Positions 19,088 through 25,760 of a stretch of 64,000 bases of DNA are shown here, piece after piece. The notes beneath the pieces are model-generated. The model worked only from the letters and a program-made list of their open reading frames with translations. It was not told the origin of the DNA and made no database searches. This DNA is from Yersinia ruckeri ATCC 29473. Its GTDB lineage: Bacteria > Pseudomonadota > Gammaproteobacteria > Enterobacterales > Enterobacteriaceae. The translations under genes were made by a program, and so were the position numbers. Every line of letters starts with the position of its first letter. Positions within the stretch are counted from its first letter, which is position 1. The stretch is taken from assembly GCF_000754815.1 (NCBI RefSeq), contig NZ_KN150747.1, forward strand, positions 3,425,328 through 3,489,327. Reading direction: 5' to 3'.

Positions 19088-20302
19088 ATGGCGCGAATGA
19101 CACGCCCTTTATCCCACAATGAAATTTTGAAAGCTAAACCTCAAGATAAAGACTTCACTCTGCATGATGGCAATGGTCTATTCCTGCTTGTTAAAACGAG
19201 TGGCAAGAAGTTATGGCGTTTACGCTATCAACGCCCAACCAGTAACAAACGTACAAATGTTAGTCTTGGAACATACCCCACACTCTCATTAGCCGATGCA
19301 CGACAAATACGAGATGATAAACTAGCCCTACTCGCTCGTGGTATTGATCCCCAAGAGAAAGAAGAGCAACGAGCTGAAGAACGCCAAATAGCCCAAGAGA
19401 GTATTTTTCTGAATGTTGCACAAAAATGGTTTAGCCTAAAAAAAACACATGTTAGCAAAGACCACGCGCAAGATATTTGGCGATCCATAGAGAAAGATGT
19501 TTTGCCATCCATCGGAAATATCCCGGTGCAGGATATCAAAGCGAGAACGTTGATACAGGCATTAGAACCAATCAAAGCGCGTGGCGCATTAGAAACGGTT
19601 CGGAGGCTGGTACAACGTATAAATGAGATAATGATTTATGCGGTCAATGTAGGTTTGATTGATGCCAATCCAGCATCAGGCATTAGCAACGCTTTTGAAC
19701 GTCCCAAAAAACAGCATATGCCAACGATACGCCCCGAAGAACTACCTAAACTAATGTACACGATCTCCATGAGCAACTTATCTATACCAACCCGTTGCCT
19801 TCTTCAATGGCAATTACTCACGCTAATACGTCCAGTTGAAGCTTCTGCAACGGCTTGGGCTGAGATTGATATTGAAAAGCGTGAGTGGCGTATTCCGGCG
19901 GAACGAATGAAGGCTAAGCGTGACCATATAGTTCCACTCTCTGACCAAGCATTAGAGATACTTGAGCTTATGAGCCCTATCAGTGGTGGCCGTGAACATG
20001 TATTCCCTAGCCGTAATAATCCGAGTAAGCCGATGAACAGTCAAACCGCTAATGCTGCGCTTAAACGTATAGGCTATGGTGGAAGGCTTGTTGCACATGG
20101 CATGCGCTCTATTGCGAGTACAGCTATGAATGAAGCCGAGTTTAATGCCGATGTGATAGAGGCTGCATTAGCTCACAGTGACAAGAATGAAGTTAGAAAA
20201 GCTTATAATCATGCTACATATATGGCTCAACGAGTTGATCTAATGTCGTGGTGGGGTAAATTTGTTTACTCTAGTCGGAGCATTAAAAGTAGTTTCATTT
20301 AA
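19088..20302 (+). CDS. int: P4-type tyrosine integrase
   Basis: 404 residues. N-terminal DUF4102 arm-binding domain (LFLLVKTSGKKLWRLRYQ), core-binding SAM-like domain (about 100-200), and the catalytic domain. Catalytic residues: Arg in TLIRPVEA, Lys in MKAKRDH, H-x-x-R in AHGMRS, His in LAHSDKNEVRKAY and the Tyr nucleophile in AYNHATY. It lies next to ssrA, its attachment site, and drives insertion and excision of the satellite. It is 30-45% similar by eye to the second integrase in this window. Confidence 0.93.
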   Translation: MARMTRPLSHNEILKAKPQDKDFTLHDGNGLFLLVKTSGKKLWRLRYQRPTSNKRTNVSLGTYPTLSLADARQIRDDKLALLARGIDPQEKEEQRAEERQIAQESIFLNVAQKWFSLKKTHVSKDHAQDIWRSIEKDVLPSIGNIPVQDIKARTLIQALEPIKARGALETVRRLVQRINEIMIYAVNVGLIDANPASGISNAFERPKKQHMPTIRPEELPKLMYTISMSNLSIPTRCLLQWQLLTLIRPVEASATAWAEIDIEKREWRIPAERMKAKRDHIVPLSDQALEILELMSPISGGREHVFPSRNNPSKPMNSQTANAALKRIGYGGRLVAHGMRSIASTAMNEAEFNADVIEAALAHSDKNEVRKAYNHATYMAQRVDLMSWWGKFVYSSRSIKSSFI

Positions 20303-20343
20303 AATGAAATTATAACCTCATAAAAATTTATTAGGAGATTATT

Positions 20344-21453
20344 GTGGCAAATAAAGACAGGGAAGCAGTACAAAATAGAATAGCTTTAAAGCGTTGGCTC
20401 AATGTACTTAAGAGGAAAGACCTCACCTATCATTCATATAGACCAAGAAAAAAAGGAAACCAAAAGAGTGATTACGAATATATAAAGTTTCCTAAAAACT
20501 TCTGTATTTACTCACCAGAAAAAGGAAAAGACTATCAAGAAACTTTAAGTATAATTACTGATATAGATAATATAAATAAAAATAGCACTACAAGAGTACT
20601 ACTTGACTTTTCACACACAGAACATTTAAAAGTGGCCTCCATGCTTATTTTATATGCTGCTGTAGAGGATTCCATTTCAAATGGTAAAACATATAAAATT
20701 GTATCTTTGTCAAAAGAATTAAAAGTAAATAGAATTATAAAAAAATCAGGTTTCATTAGACTTTGTAAAAGAAATATAATCCCCCCTAACTTTGATGGTG
20801 AATATATACCTGTCATTGCTAGTACTGGCGGAGAGTTCAGAGACGAAATTGTTGACTTCATACAGCAAAAAATTTACAAAAACAAAATGTCTGCTATAAA
20901 AGAGAGTATATACGGAGGAGCAATACATGAAGCGATAAATAATGTAGCATATCATGCATACCCTAGTTTAAATGAAGGTAATAAAAATAAAAAATGGTGG
21001 ATGAAATGTGACTTAGCTGATGACCAACTATTTTTAGCAATATATGACAAAGGTGTTGGTATTCCTGAAACTGTTTTAAATAAATCATGGTTTGGTGACA
21101 CGTTAAAAACCACATACCCAGAGTTAGAAGCTAAAGTTATTAATGAGCTTAAAGGTGAAGGTATTGCAGCAGTTGATATAATTCGTTACAAATTTGGGCG
21201 AGTAAGTGATGCTATGAAAATAGCTATTTCTATGGCTGGAGATGTTACAGGAACAGCTGCGAGTAAACATGGTCAAGGTAGTAAGAGCATTAAAGCGCTG
21301 GTAAGTAGCAACGAAAAAGGTACGCTTTGGATCTATAGCAATAACGGTTTGTACAAGCTCAAAAATGGAAAAGTTGATACAATCGAGCTTCCCAAACTAC
21401 TACCGGGTACTTTGATACAGTGGAACATAAAGGTTGAGTATGATGAATCTTAA
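20344..21453 (+). CDS. STAS + GHKL ATPase domain protein, candidate sensor of a defence cassette
   Basis: 369 residues, GTG start with AGGAG 7 nt upstream. Residues 83-145 look like a STAS domain (RVLLDFSHTEHLKVASMLIL ... IKKSGF). Residues 185-365 form a GHKL (histidine-kinase-type) ATPase: N box E196-A-I-N-N200, G1 box DKGVGI (235-240), G2 box KHGQGS (308-313) and a C-terminal GTLIQW. There is no HAMP, dimerisation His or receiver domain, so it is not a classical kinase. Codon use is very AT-rich. The next gene overlaps its end. I know of no named system with this exact combination. Confidence 0.8.
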   Translation: MANKDREAVQNRIALKRWLNVLKRKDLTYHSYRPRKKGNQKSDYEYIKFPKNFCIYSPEKGKDYQETLSIITDIDNINKNSTTRVLLDFSHTEHLKVASMLILYAAVEDSISNGKTYKIVSLSKELKVNRIIKKSGFIRLCKRNIIPPNFDGEYIPVIASTGGEFRDEIVDFIQQKIYKNKMSAIKESIYGGAIHEAINNVAYHAYPSLNEGNKNKKWWMKCDLADDQLFLAIYDKGVGIPETVLNKSWFGDTLKTTYPELEAKVINELKGEGIAAVDIIRYKFGRVSDAMKIAISMAGDVTGTAASKHGQGSKSIKALVSSNEKGTLWIYSNNGLYKLKNGKVDTIELPKLLPGTLIQWNIKVEYDES

Positions 21454-21775
21454 GAAAATAAACATTATCAATGATTTCAATAAAAAACCATATGGTAGAT
21501 ATCCCTCTGATGGTGCAGGTAATGGGGAAAAATTTAGGCAAGAGCATCTTGCCCCTGCACTCAGAGCTTTTGACTTCGTCGATGTGGATCTTACAGGTTA
21601 CAACCGTTATGGGCGTTCATTCATTGATGAAGCCTTTGGGGGCTTAATTAGAGAAGAGGGATTTACAAAGCAAGAAATTGATAAAAAACTCAAGTACCAC
21701 CATAACGACTTAGAAAGCATAGAATTACTGATAAAAGAACGTATTGAGGCTGCGGATAATGATACTAGACGCTAA
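21440..21775 (+). CDS. DUF4325 (STAS-like) protein, second gene of the cassette
   Basis: 111 residues. It carries the DUF4325 hallmarks GRYPSDG (19-25), GEKFRQEHLAPAL (29-41) and SFIDEAFGGL (60-69) around a predicted beta-alpha core (FDFVDVDLTGY). DUF4325 is described as STAS-like and is often encoded beside GHKL ATPases. The ATG at 21440 sits 6 nt after AAGG and overlaps the upstream gene by 14 nt. Its likely role is as a partner or antagonist of the ATPase, by analogy with SpoIIAB/SpoIIAA-type partner switching; this is inference. Confidence 0.75.
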   Translation: MMNLKKINIINDFNKKPYGRYPSDGAGNGEKFRQEHLAPALRAFDFVDVDLTGYNRYGRSFIDEAFGGLIREEGFTKQEIDKKLKYHHNDLESIELLIKERIEAADNDTRR

Positions 21776-22238
21776 ATATGTGGCTGTTATTATATCGTCA
21801 CTAATAGCTGCTCTTGGGTGGCTTATTTCTTCATATATAAACACAAGAGCATTTAGACGAGCCGAAGCATCTAAATTAAAGGATAAGATATCTAGCCAGA
21901 TGGAAGTTTTTTTTGACCAATTAGAAGAAAAAATAAGAATAAGAAGTTTAAAAGAAACTGAATTAGATGATTTTATAACCGGAAAACTAGCTATTATTGA
22001 GCTTCAAATAAAACATTTAGAAATGAAGATACAAATATCCTTAATTTCAGCTGCCACTTTAGCCATTATAAGAGACAAACCTTACGACTTCATGTCTAGC
22101 AATGATGGTGAATATAAAAAACAATTGCATGACTTAAAGATAAACACTCTTGAGGAAATTGAAGAGAAGTATACCAATTGGTATTTCCAACAGGATAAAT
22201 TAGATATCGTTAGTGCATTCCAAAGGGTAAAATGGTGA
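21759..22238 (+). CDS. Single-pass membrane protein with coiled coil, third gene of the cassette
   Basis: 159 residues from MILDAKYVAV; the ATG has GAGG 9 nt upstream and overlaps the DUF4325 gene by 17 nt. One membrane helix (about 6-28, VAVIISSLIAALGWLISSYI), a basic stop-transfer (TRAFRRAEASKLKDK), then a mainly helical cytoplasmic part rich in Glu/Lys/Ile. No enzyme motif is seen. In a defence reading it would be the membrane effector; a purely structural role is also possible. No family is recognised. Confidence 0.7.
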   Translation: MILDAKYVAVIISSLIAALGWLISSYINTRAFRRAEASKLKDKISSQMEVFFDQLEEKIRIRSLKETELDDFITGKLAIIELQIKHLEMKIQISLISAATLAIIRDKPYDFMSSNDGEYKKQLHDLKINTLEEIEEKYTNWYFQQDKLDIVSAFQRVKW

Positions 22239-22554
22239 GTTTGGTCTAAATCAATCTTACTCTAATAATTTAGGGGGAATCGCTGATTTGCCTATGCGCG
22301 CAATGGTCCCCCGCCTACGCGCTCTGACTTTATCATGCACTTTTCATGCATGACATAGAGAGCCTACAAGCCCTTGTAGCGCGGTGTTTCAGATGTTTTG
22401 ATGCTAAGGCGCTGCATGCAAATTCATGCACTATATGCATGCAGTGCTCATTTTAGCAGGCTAGCCAGAAAAAAAGCCCTTAAACGGCAAGGGCGAAGTG
22501 GTGAGAGTCGGAGAAAAGTCCCCGCCTTGAGAGGTTACAGGCGGAGTGGGATTA
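22239..22554. other. Non-coding region with CATGCA repeats and cos-like core
   Basis: 316 bp between the cassette and the late operon. It contains several CATGCA motifs, including an inverted pair CTGCATGCA (22412-22420) / TGCATGCAG (22436-22444). Further right, TCCCCGCCT (22519-22527) is identical to the centre of the P2/P4 cos end as I remember it. In P4 the cos site lies between the late genes and the int side, which is this position. Confidence 0.5.
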
Positions 22555-22800
22555 TTAATGAATTCGTGCGTTAGAACCGTAGCGATTTAATACTTTTCGC
22601 TCTGGTAGAATAACATCAGGTATTATTTCAGGCTCTTTAACCGGAGGGCGAGTAATTATTTTATCCACACTCTCAATCGATTTAAAGGTACAAGAACATT
22701 CTATATTCTGGCACTGATAATACGCCTCTTTGGTCTGCTCGGATAAATAGCGACTGGCGCGAGTATGAGATGTATGTTTACACACAGGACAACGCATCAT
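22555..22800 (-). CDS. Delta/Ogr-family zinc-finger activator of late genes
   Basis: 81 residues. CPVCKHTSHTRASRYLSEQTKEAYYQCQNIECSC matches the Ogr/Delta zinc-binding domain: CxxC near the start (C5, C8) and CxxxxC (C30, C35 region), with YYQCQNIECSCTF as in P2 Ogr. These proteins activate P2 and P4 late promoters at TGT-N12-ACA sites, and one such site lies upstream of this operon. It follows the Sid-like gene after 2 bp. Confidence 0.88.
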   Translation of the reverse strand: MMRCPVCKHTSHTRASRYLSEQTKEAYYQCQNIECSCTFKSIESVDKIITRPPVKEPEIIPDVILPERKVLNRYGSNARIH

Positions 22801-22802
22801 AA

Positions 22803-23504
22803 TTATTGCTCCCCGGCTGGGTTGAGTTTTTTGCGTTTTTCTTTTATTTCATTGAATAACCGCCCACGTTTGATTGGGCTATTGTTCAGAGTCGAGTCCA
22901 CATAACCCGGTTCTGGCCGTTGTAAACTCAGTTCTGCCAGAACAGTCTCTTTTTCTATATTGAAGGGAGACAGGGCGGCAGCCCTGATGAGTGTAGTAAT
23001 AAGCATACCCAATGCGCGCGCCGGTGATTCATCACCGTAAACATTGTTAACAGCCATTTTGATTTTTACCGCCCGAATGAGTTCCGGTGGTAAAGTGTAC
23101 AACGCCGCCACTATTTCCATGTCTGCATAAGCCGTTAGAGCTTCGCGATGCGTGTCTTTATAGGGCTTTGCTGACGCGCACAGTTCCAGCAGGACGGCAC
23201 TCTTATCCAACTCCAGTTCTTCAATCAGATGCCCGAATTCTTGTGCCAGCTCCCGCTGTGAAATCCGGCGGATATGTTCAGTTTGTAGTTCATCCGTCAT
23301 TTCACCGCGCAAACTCCGAAACAGTTTGCGCCAACTGCCGTCAGCCTGTTGGCTCTGGTTTTCGGCGTCGCGCTGCTTTTGCTGGCTACGGGCAATGGAG
23401 GCCATAATTTCTTTGTAGGTTTCTTCATTTTTCAGGTGTTGCGCTTTCGCTGCTTTAAATCTTTCAAGGGCGGGCGTAATCGAGTGTGGTTTTTTCTGGT
23501 TCAT
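22803..23504 (-). CDS. Sid-like capsid-size determination protein
   Basis: 233 residues, largely helical. The stretches TPALERFKAAKAQHLKNE, WRKLFRSLRGEMTDELQ and HIRRISQRELAQEFGHLIEE follow the pattern I remember for P4 Sid, the external scaffold that forces helper capsid protein into small heads. The gene order sid-delta on the same strand behind a Delta box is that of P4. The C-terminal third is less similar, so a related P4-family late protein is possible. Confidence 0.6.
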   Translation of the reverse strand: MNQKKPHSITPALERFKAAKAQHLKNEETYKEIMASIARSQQKQRDAENQSQQADGSWRKLFRSLRGEMTDELQTEHIRRISQRELAQEFGHLIEELELDKSAVLLELCASAKPYKDTHREALTAYADMEIVAALYTLPPELIRAVKIKMAVNNVYGDESPARALGMLITTLIRAAALSPFNIEKETVLAELSLQRPEPGYVDSTLNNSPIKRGRLFNEIKEKRKKLNPAGEQ

Positions 23505-23576
23505 AGGGGGATAACTCCGTCTCAGTCAATGTGGAGTCATTTTGCAAGCTCTCACACAACGTCTCAATCAATGCCC

Positions 23577-23598
23577 GTTGTGCCATTTCCCATACAAC
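23577..23598 (-). promoter_or_regulatory. Delta/Ogr box of the late operon
   Basis: GTTGT (23577-23581), 12 bp, ACAAC (23594-23598): an exact, extended TGT-N12-ACA dyad, about 73 bp upstream of the Sid-like start. This spacing suits a Delta- or Ogr-activated promoter centred near -55. Confidence 0.8.
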
Positions 23599-23648
23599 AC
23601 ACTCTCAAATCAAACTAAAAGGGCTATAAAAATAATAGTTTTATAAAA

Positions 23649-23753
23649 ACTGTTCACTACTCTTCACTTTAGGAGAAAAGTATTAATAATCAATAAATAA
23701 AAGGGTGAACAGTTCATTTGAAACTATTCACCAAGTGTTCACTACTGTTCACT
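23649..23753. other. P4-type replication origin (iteron cluster)
   Basis: Iterons of GGTGAACAGT type on both strands: ACTGTTCAC (23649), GGTGAACAGT (23704-23713), ACTATTCACC (23723), a weaker GTGTTCACT (23735) and ACTGTTCACT (23744-23753), with an AT-rich stretch between. P4 alpha protein binds GGTGAACAGT-like repeats in ori and crr. The rest of 23505-24105 has no gene that I can support. Confidence 0.75.
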
Positions 23754-24105
23754 GGGTTAAAAAGAGCTTTTTCTCTGGCTAGCTTAAAAAGCAGGCAAAA
23801 CCCTCACTGTTGTGCTCAACCACCACCACTCTTTTTAGAGCATTTTAATATCAATAAATATCTTTTAATTCTTTTTGGCTTTAACGACTCAGTACAAAAA
23901 AACACCCCTTCCACACATATACCCGAATACACCCACATAGACCCAGAGAGTCAAATACCGTCATTTTTACGTGCGTTTGTTGTGGTAAATCACACAACAA
24001 CGGCTTGTTGCATCAGGTAAAAATATTCTCACAATAGGGGGCTACCCAACTGAATCCCAGCAAACCCGGCGGTATATGGCCGGACAACCAATAAGGTAGC
24101 TTTTC

Positions 24106-24363
24106 ATGCTTGCAATGACACAACAGGCTTTATCCAATACGCCACCACCAATGGCAACACACTACCCGCGTGACCGCTTTATGCGTCTACCTGAAGTGAT
24201 TAACACCACCGCCTTATCCCGCTCGACCATTTATGAACTGATTAGCCGTGACCACTTCCCCGCACAAATTTCCCTTGGCGGTAAGAACGTCGCATGGCTG
24301 GCCTCTGAGATTGAGGGCTGGATGGCAGAGCGCATTGCTAACCGTCAGGGGGTATCAGCATGA
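24106..24363 (+). CDS. AlpA/Vis-family transcriptional regulator
   Basis: 85 residues. MerR/AlpA-type winged HTH: DRFMRLPEVINTTALSRSTIYELISRDHFPAQISLGGKNVAWLASEIEGWM is the complete AlpA pattern. P4 Vis, of this family, represses early promoters and promotes excision. It is the first gene of the rightward operon leading to alpha; its TGA overlaps the next ATG. Confidence 0.88.
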   Translation: MLAMTQQALSNTPPPMATHYPRDRFMRLPEVINTTALSRSTIYELISRDHFPAQISLGGKNVAWLASEIEGWMAERIANRQGVSA

Positions 24364-24599
24364 TCACCCTAAAAATCGGCGAGCAATTCTTCACTCTGAA
24401 TGATGGAGACGTGCAATACATCGCTGAGGCGTTCCAGATTGCGCAGCAACAACCCGGCCTTGCTTTACCCAAGTACCGCAGCCAGCTAAACGGCGTGGTG
24501 CAAGTGATGTCGGGCAATGCGGCAGGCACGCCAGCACAGGCCAATTTCTACGCCCGTACCCCCGTACAGCCCAAGCCTGATATTCAGACTGATTGCTAA
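24360..24599 (+). CDS. Small P4-type protein of unknown function
   Basis: 79 residues, starting in an ATGA overlap with the regulator gene. FFTLNDGDVQYIAEAFQIAQQQPGLALPKYRSQLNGVV looks like a compact helical protein, and the C-terminus is Pro/Gln-rich. It occupies the position of small early genes (epsilon-like) in P4, but the sequence does not let me name it. Confidence 0.65.
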   Translation: MITLKIGEQFFTLNDGDVQYIAEAFQIAQQQPGLALPKYRSQLNGVVQVMSGNAAGTPAQANFYARTPVQPKPDIQTDC

Positions 24600-24654
24600 A
24601 CCGATGACCCTCATCCCGCAAAAAGGGCTTTTCTCTGGCTTGCATTTTTTGCAG

Positions 24655-24755
24655 GCCTTGCGTTATAGTCGCCGTGCTGTCGCAAAATCGGCAGCCGGGC
24701 GTGGAAACCCGAGTTACTTATTGGCGACACAACACGCGCCAGGCGTGTTTTTTTA
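24655..24755 (+). ncRNA. Candidate P4 CI-type immunity RNA region with internal terminator
   Basis: Between the vis operon start and the replication genes. It contains GGCAGCCGGGCGTGGAAACC and ends in an intrinsic terminator: ACACGC (24732-24737), loop GCCAG, GCGTGT (24743-24748), then a T-run to 24754. P4 immunity works by transcription termination guided by a short CI RNA in this position. The ends are not defined by the sequence. Confidence 0.4.
24732..24754 (+). terminator. Intrinsic terminator in the immunity region
   Basis: ACACGC/GCGTGT stem with a 5-nt loop and seven T residues. It lies inside an open frame and upstream of the replication operon, so it can act as an attenuator. Confidence 0.7.
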
Positions 24756-24957
24756 TGTCGTGGCCTCGGCCTACCAGTTTTTTGCACAGTGGTTTCTACA
24801 CCGCTGTCGCTATCAAGCAATGGTGGCTCAGGCGGGGCAGCCTTCGGGCTGGCCGGTTTCCAATAAGGCCGGTATTTCCACCCCCGTCTGGGCTACCACC
24901 CATAAGCGTGGAAACTTCGGTGGTAGCAATAACCAATACTTATTGGAGGCTGCCACT

Positions 24958-25149
24958 ATGGCTACATCCCTCACCCCGTTACACCCGCAATTTATCTATC
25001 TATTCGCTGCTGTTCGTCGTACTGAATTAATGGCGCGTCCCTGCATGTTGCGTACCACCGCCAGCAGTGAGAAGAATGCCCGCCTGCGTTTAACCCGTGA
25101 CTACATCCTGTCGTTTGCTGGCCGTCTGCCACTGGGGGCGGTCGCATGA
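24958..25149 (+). CDS. Icd-like (host cell division inhibitor-like) / Ash-family protein
   Basis: 63 residues from MATSLTPLHPQFIYLFAAVRR, with GGAGG 8 nt before the ATG. FIYLFAAVRRTELMARPCML and LTRDYILSFAGRLPLG are the signature of proteins annotated Icd-like or Phage_ASH in P4-type prophages. The same frame is open back to 24517, and the upstream part also looks conserved (AAGRGNPSYLLATQHAPGVFF), so a longer product crossing the immunity RNA is possible. The name reflects family annotation; division inhibition is unproven here. ATGA overlap with the next gene. Confidence 0.65.
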   Translation: MATSLTPLHPQFIYLFAAVRRTELMARPCMLRTTASSEKNARLRLTRDYILSFAGRLPLGAVA

Positions 25150-25409
25150 ATACCCTTGCCGCCCGTTATGACTGTGATACGCAGTACAGTATCCCTCACG
25201 CTGATTTTTTACGCCTCCAGCACGCACACAATGTCGGCGTGACGTTCCTCGATATGCTGGAAACGCAAAGCAGTCTGTTGCACGGCATTACCCCGCCGTC
25301 GCCTGAATCGTTCGCCTCAATGGTGGCGTTACTGACTGACCAGCTCGGACAGGTGATGAACACCTGCGAATCTCAAATTTTATCCCGCATGGAGGCACCT
25401 ATCGTATGA
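25146..25409 (+). CDS. Small P4-type protein of unknown function
   Basis: 87 residues, helical (FLRLQHAHNVGVTFLDMLETQSSLL), with no recognised motif. It is translationally coupled at both ends: ATGA overlaps with the Icd-like gene and with the following gene. It belongs to the tight operon ending in alpha. Confidence 0.65.
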   Translation: MNTLAARYDCDTQYSIPHADFLRLQHAHNVGVTFLDMLETQSSLLHGITPPSPESFASMVALLTDQLGQVMNTCESQILSRMEAPIV

Positions 25410-25747
25410 ATACCCTGAATCAATCCTGTCTGCCCGTTGAAGTCCGTACCGCTGTTTATCGCCGTGCGTTAGCCCATGCCTATCTGGATACCTGCGTATC
25501 TCACGGGGTGAGCCTTGGTTACTCGCTGGATGAATTACAAATGACCATTGCGATGGATATTGAGGGCTACTTTGTGCGCCAGCACGGGCCAGAAGCCGGT
25601 ATGGATATGGCCTGTACCATGCTCAGTGACATGGTGCAGCCGGATATTTTGCTGGCTCCGCCGCGCCTGACAGTATTAGGGCAAAAAATGATGGATGAGC
25701 TGTGCCAAGCGCAGATAGCCACAACCAGTCAAACTACCCTGCACTGA
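25406..25747 (+). CDS. Small P4-type protein, possibly DUF5375
   Basis: 113 residues. PVEVRTAVYRRALAHAYLDTCVSHGVSL followed by an acidic helical middle and AMDIEGYFVRQHGPEAGMDMA resembles the DUF5375 proteins that precede alpha in P4-like elements; this match is from memory. It ends 13 bp before alpha. Confidence 0.6.
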   Translation: MNTLNQSCLPVEVRTAVYRRALAHAYLDTCVSHGVSLGYSLDELQMTIAMDIEGYFVRQHGPEAGMDMACTMLSDMVQPDILLAPPRLTVLGQKMMDELCQAQIATTSQTTLH

Positions 25748-25760
25748 GGAGAAACAGAGA

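Noticed and set aside
22239..22554. CRISPR array from the CATGCA repeats
   Set aside because: Repeats are only six to nine bases, irregularly spaced and palindromic.
23718..24020. 100-residue plus-strand frame over the origin
   Set aside because: It overlaps the iterons, has biased composition and no ribosome site.
24517..25149. 210-residue frame as a single confident gene
   Set aside because: It crosses a strong terminator and has no ribosome site at its first ATG. I call only the 63-residue part with a clear start and keep the long form as a possibility.
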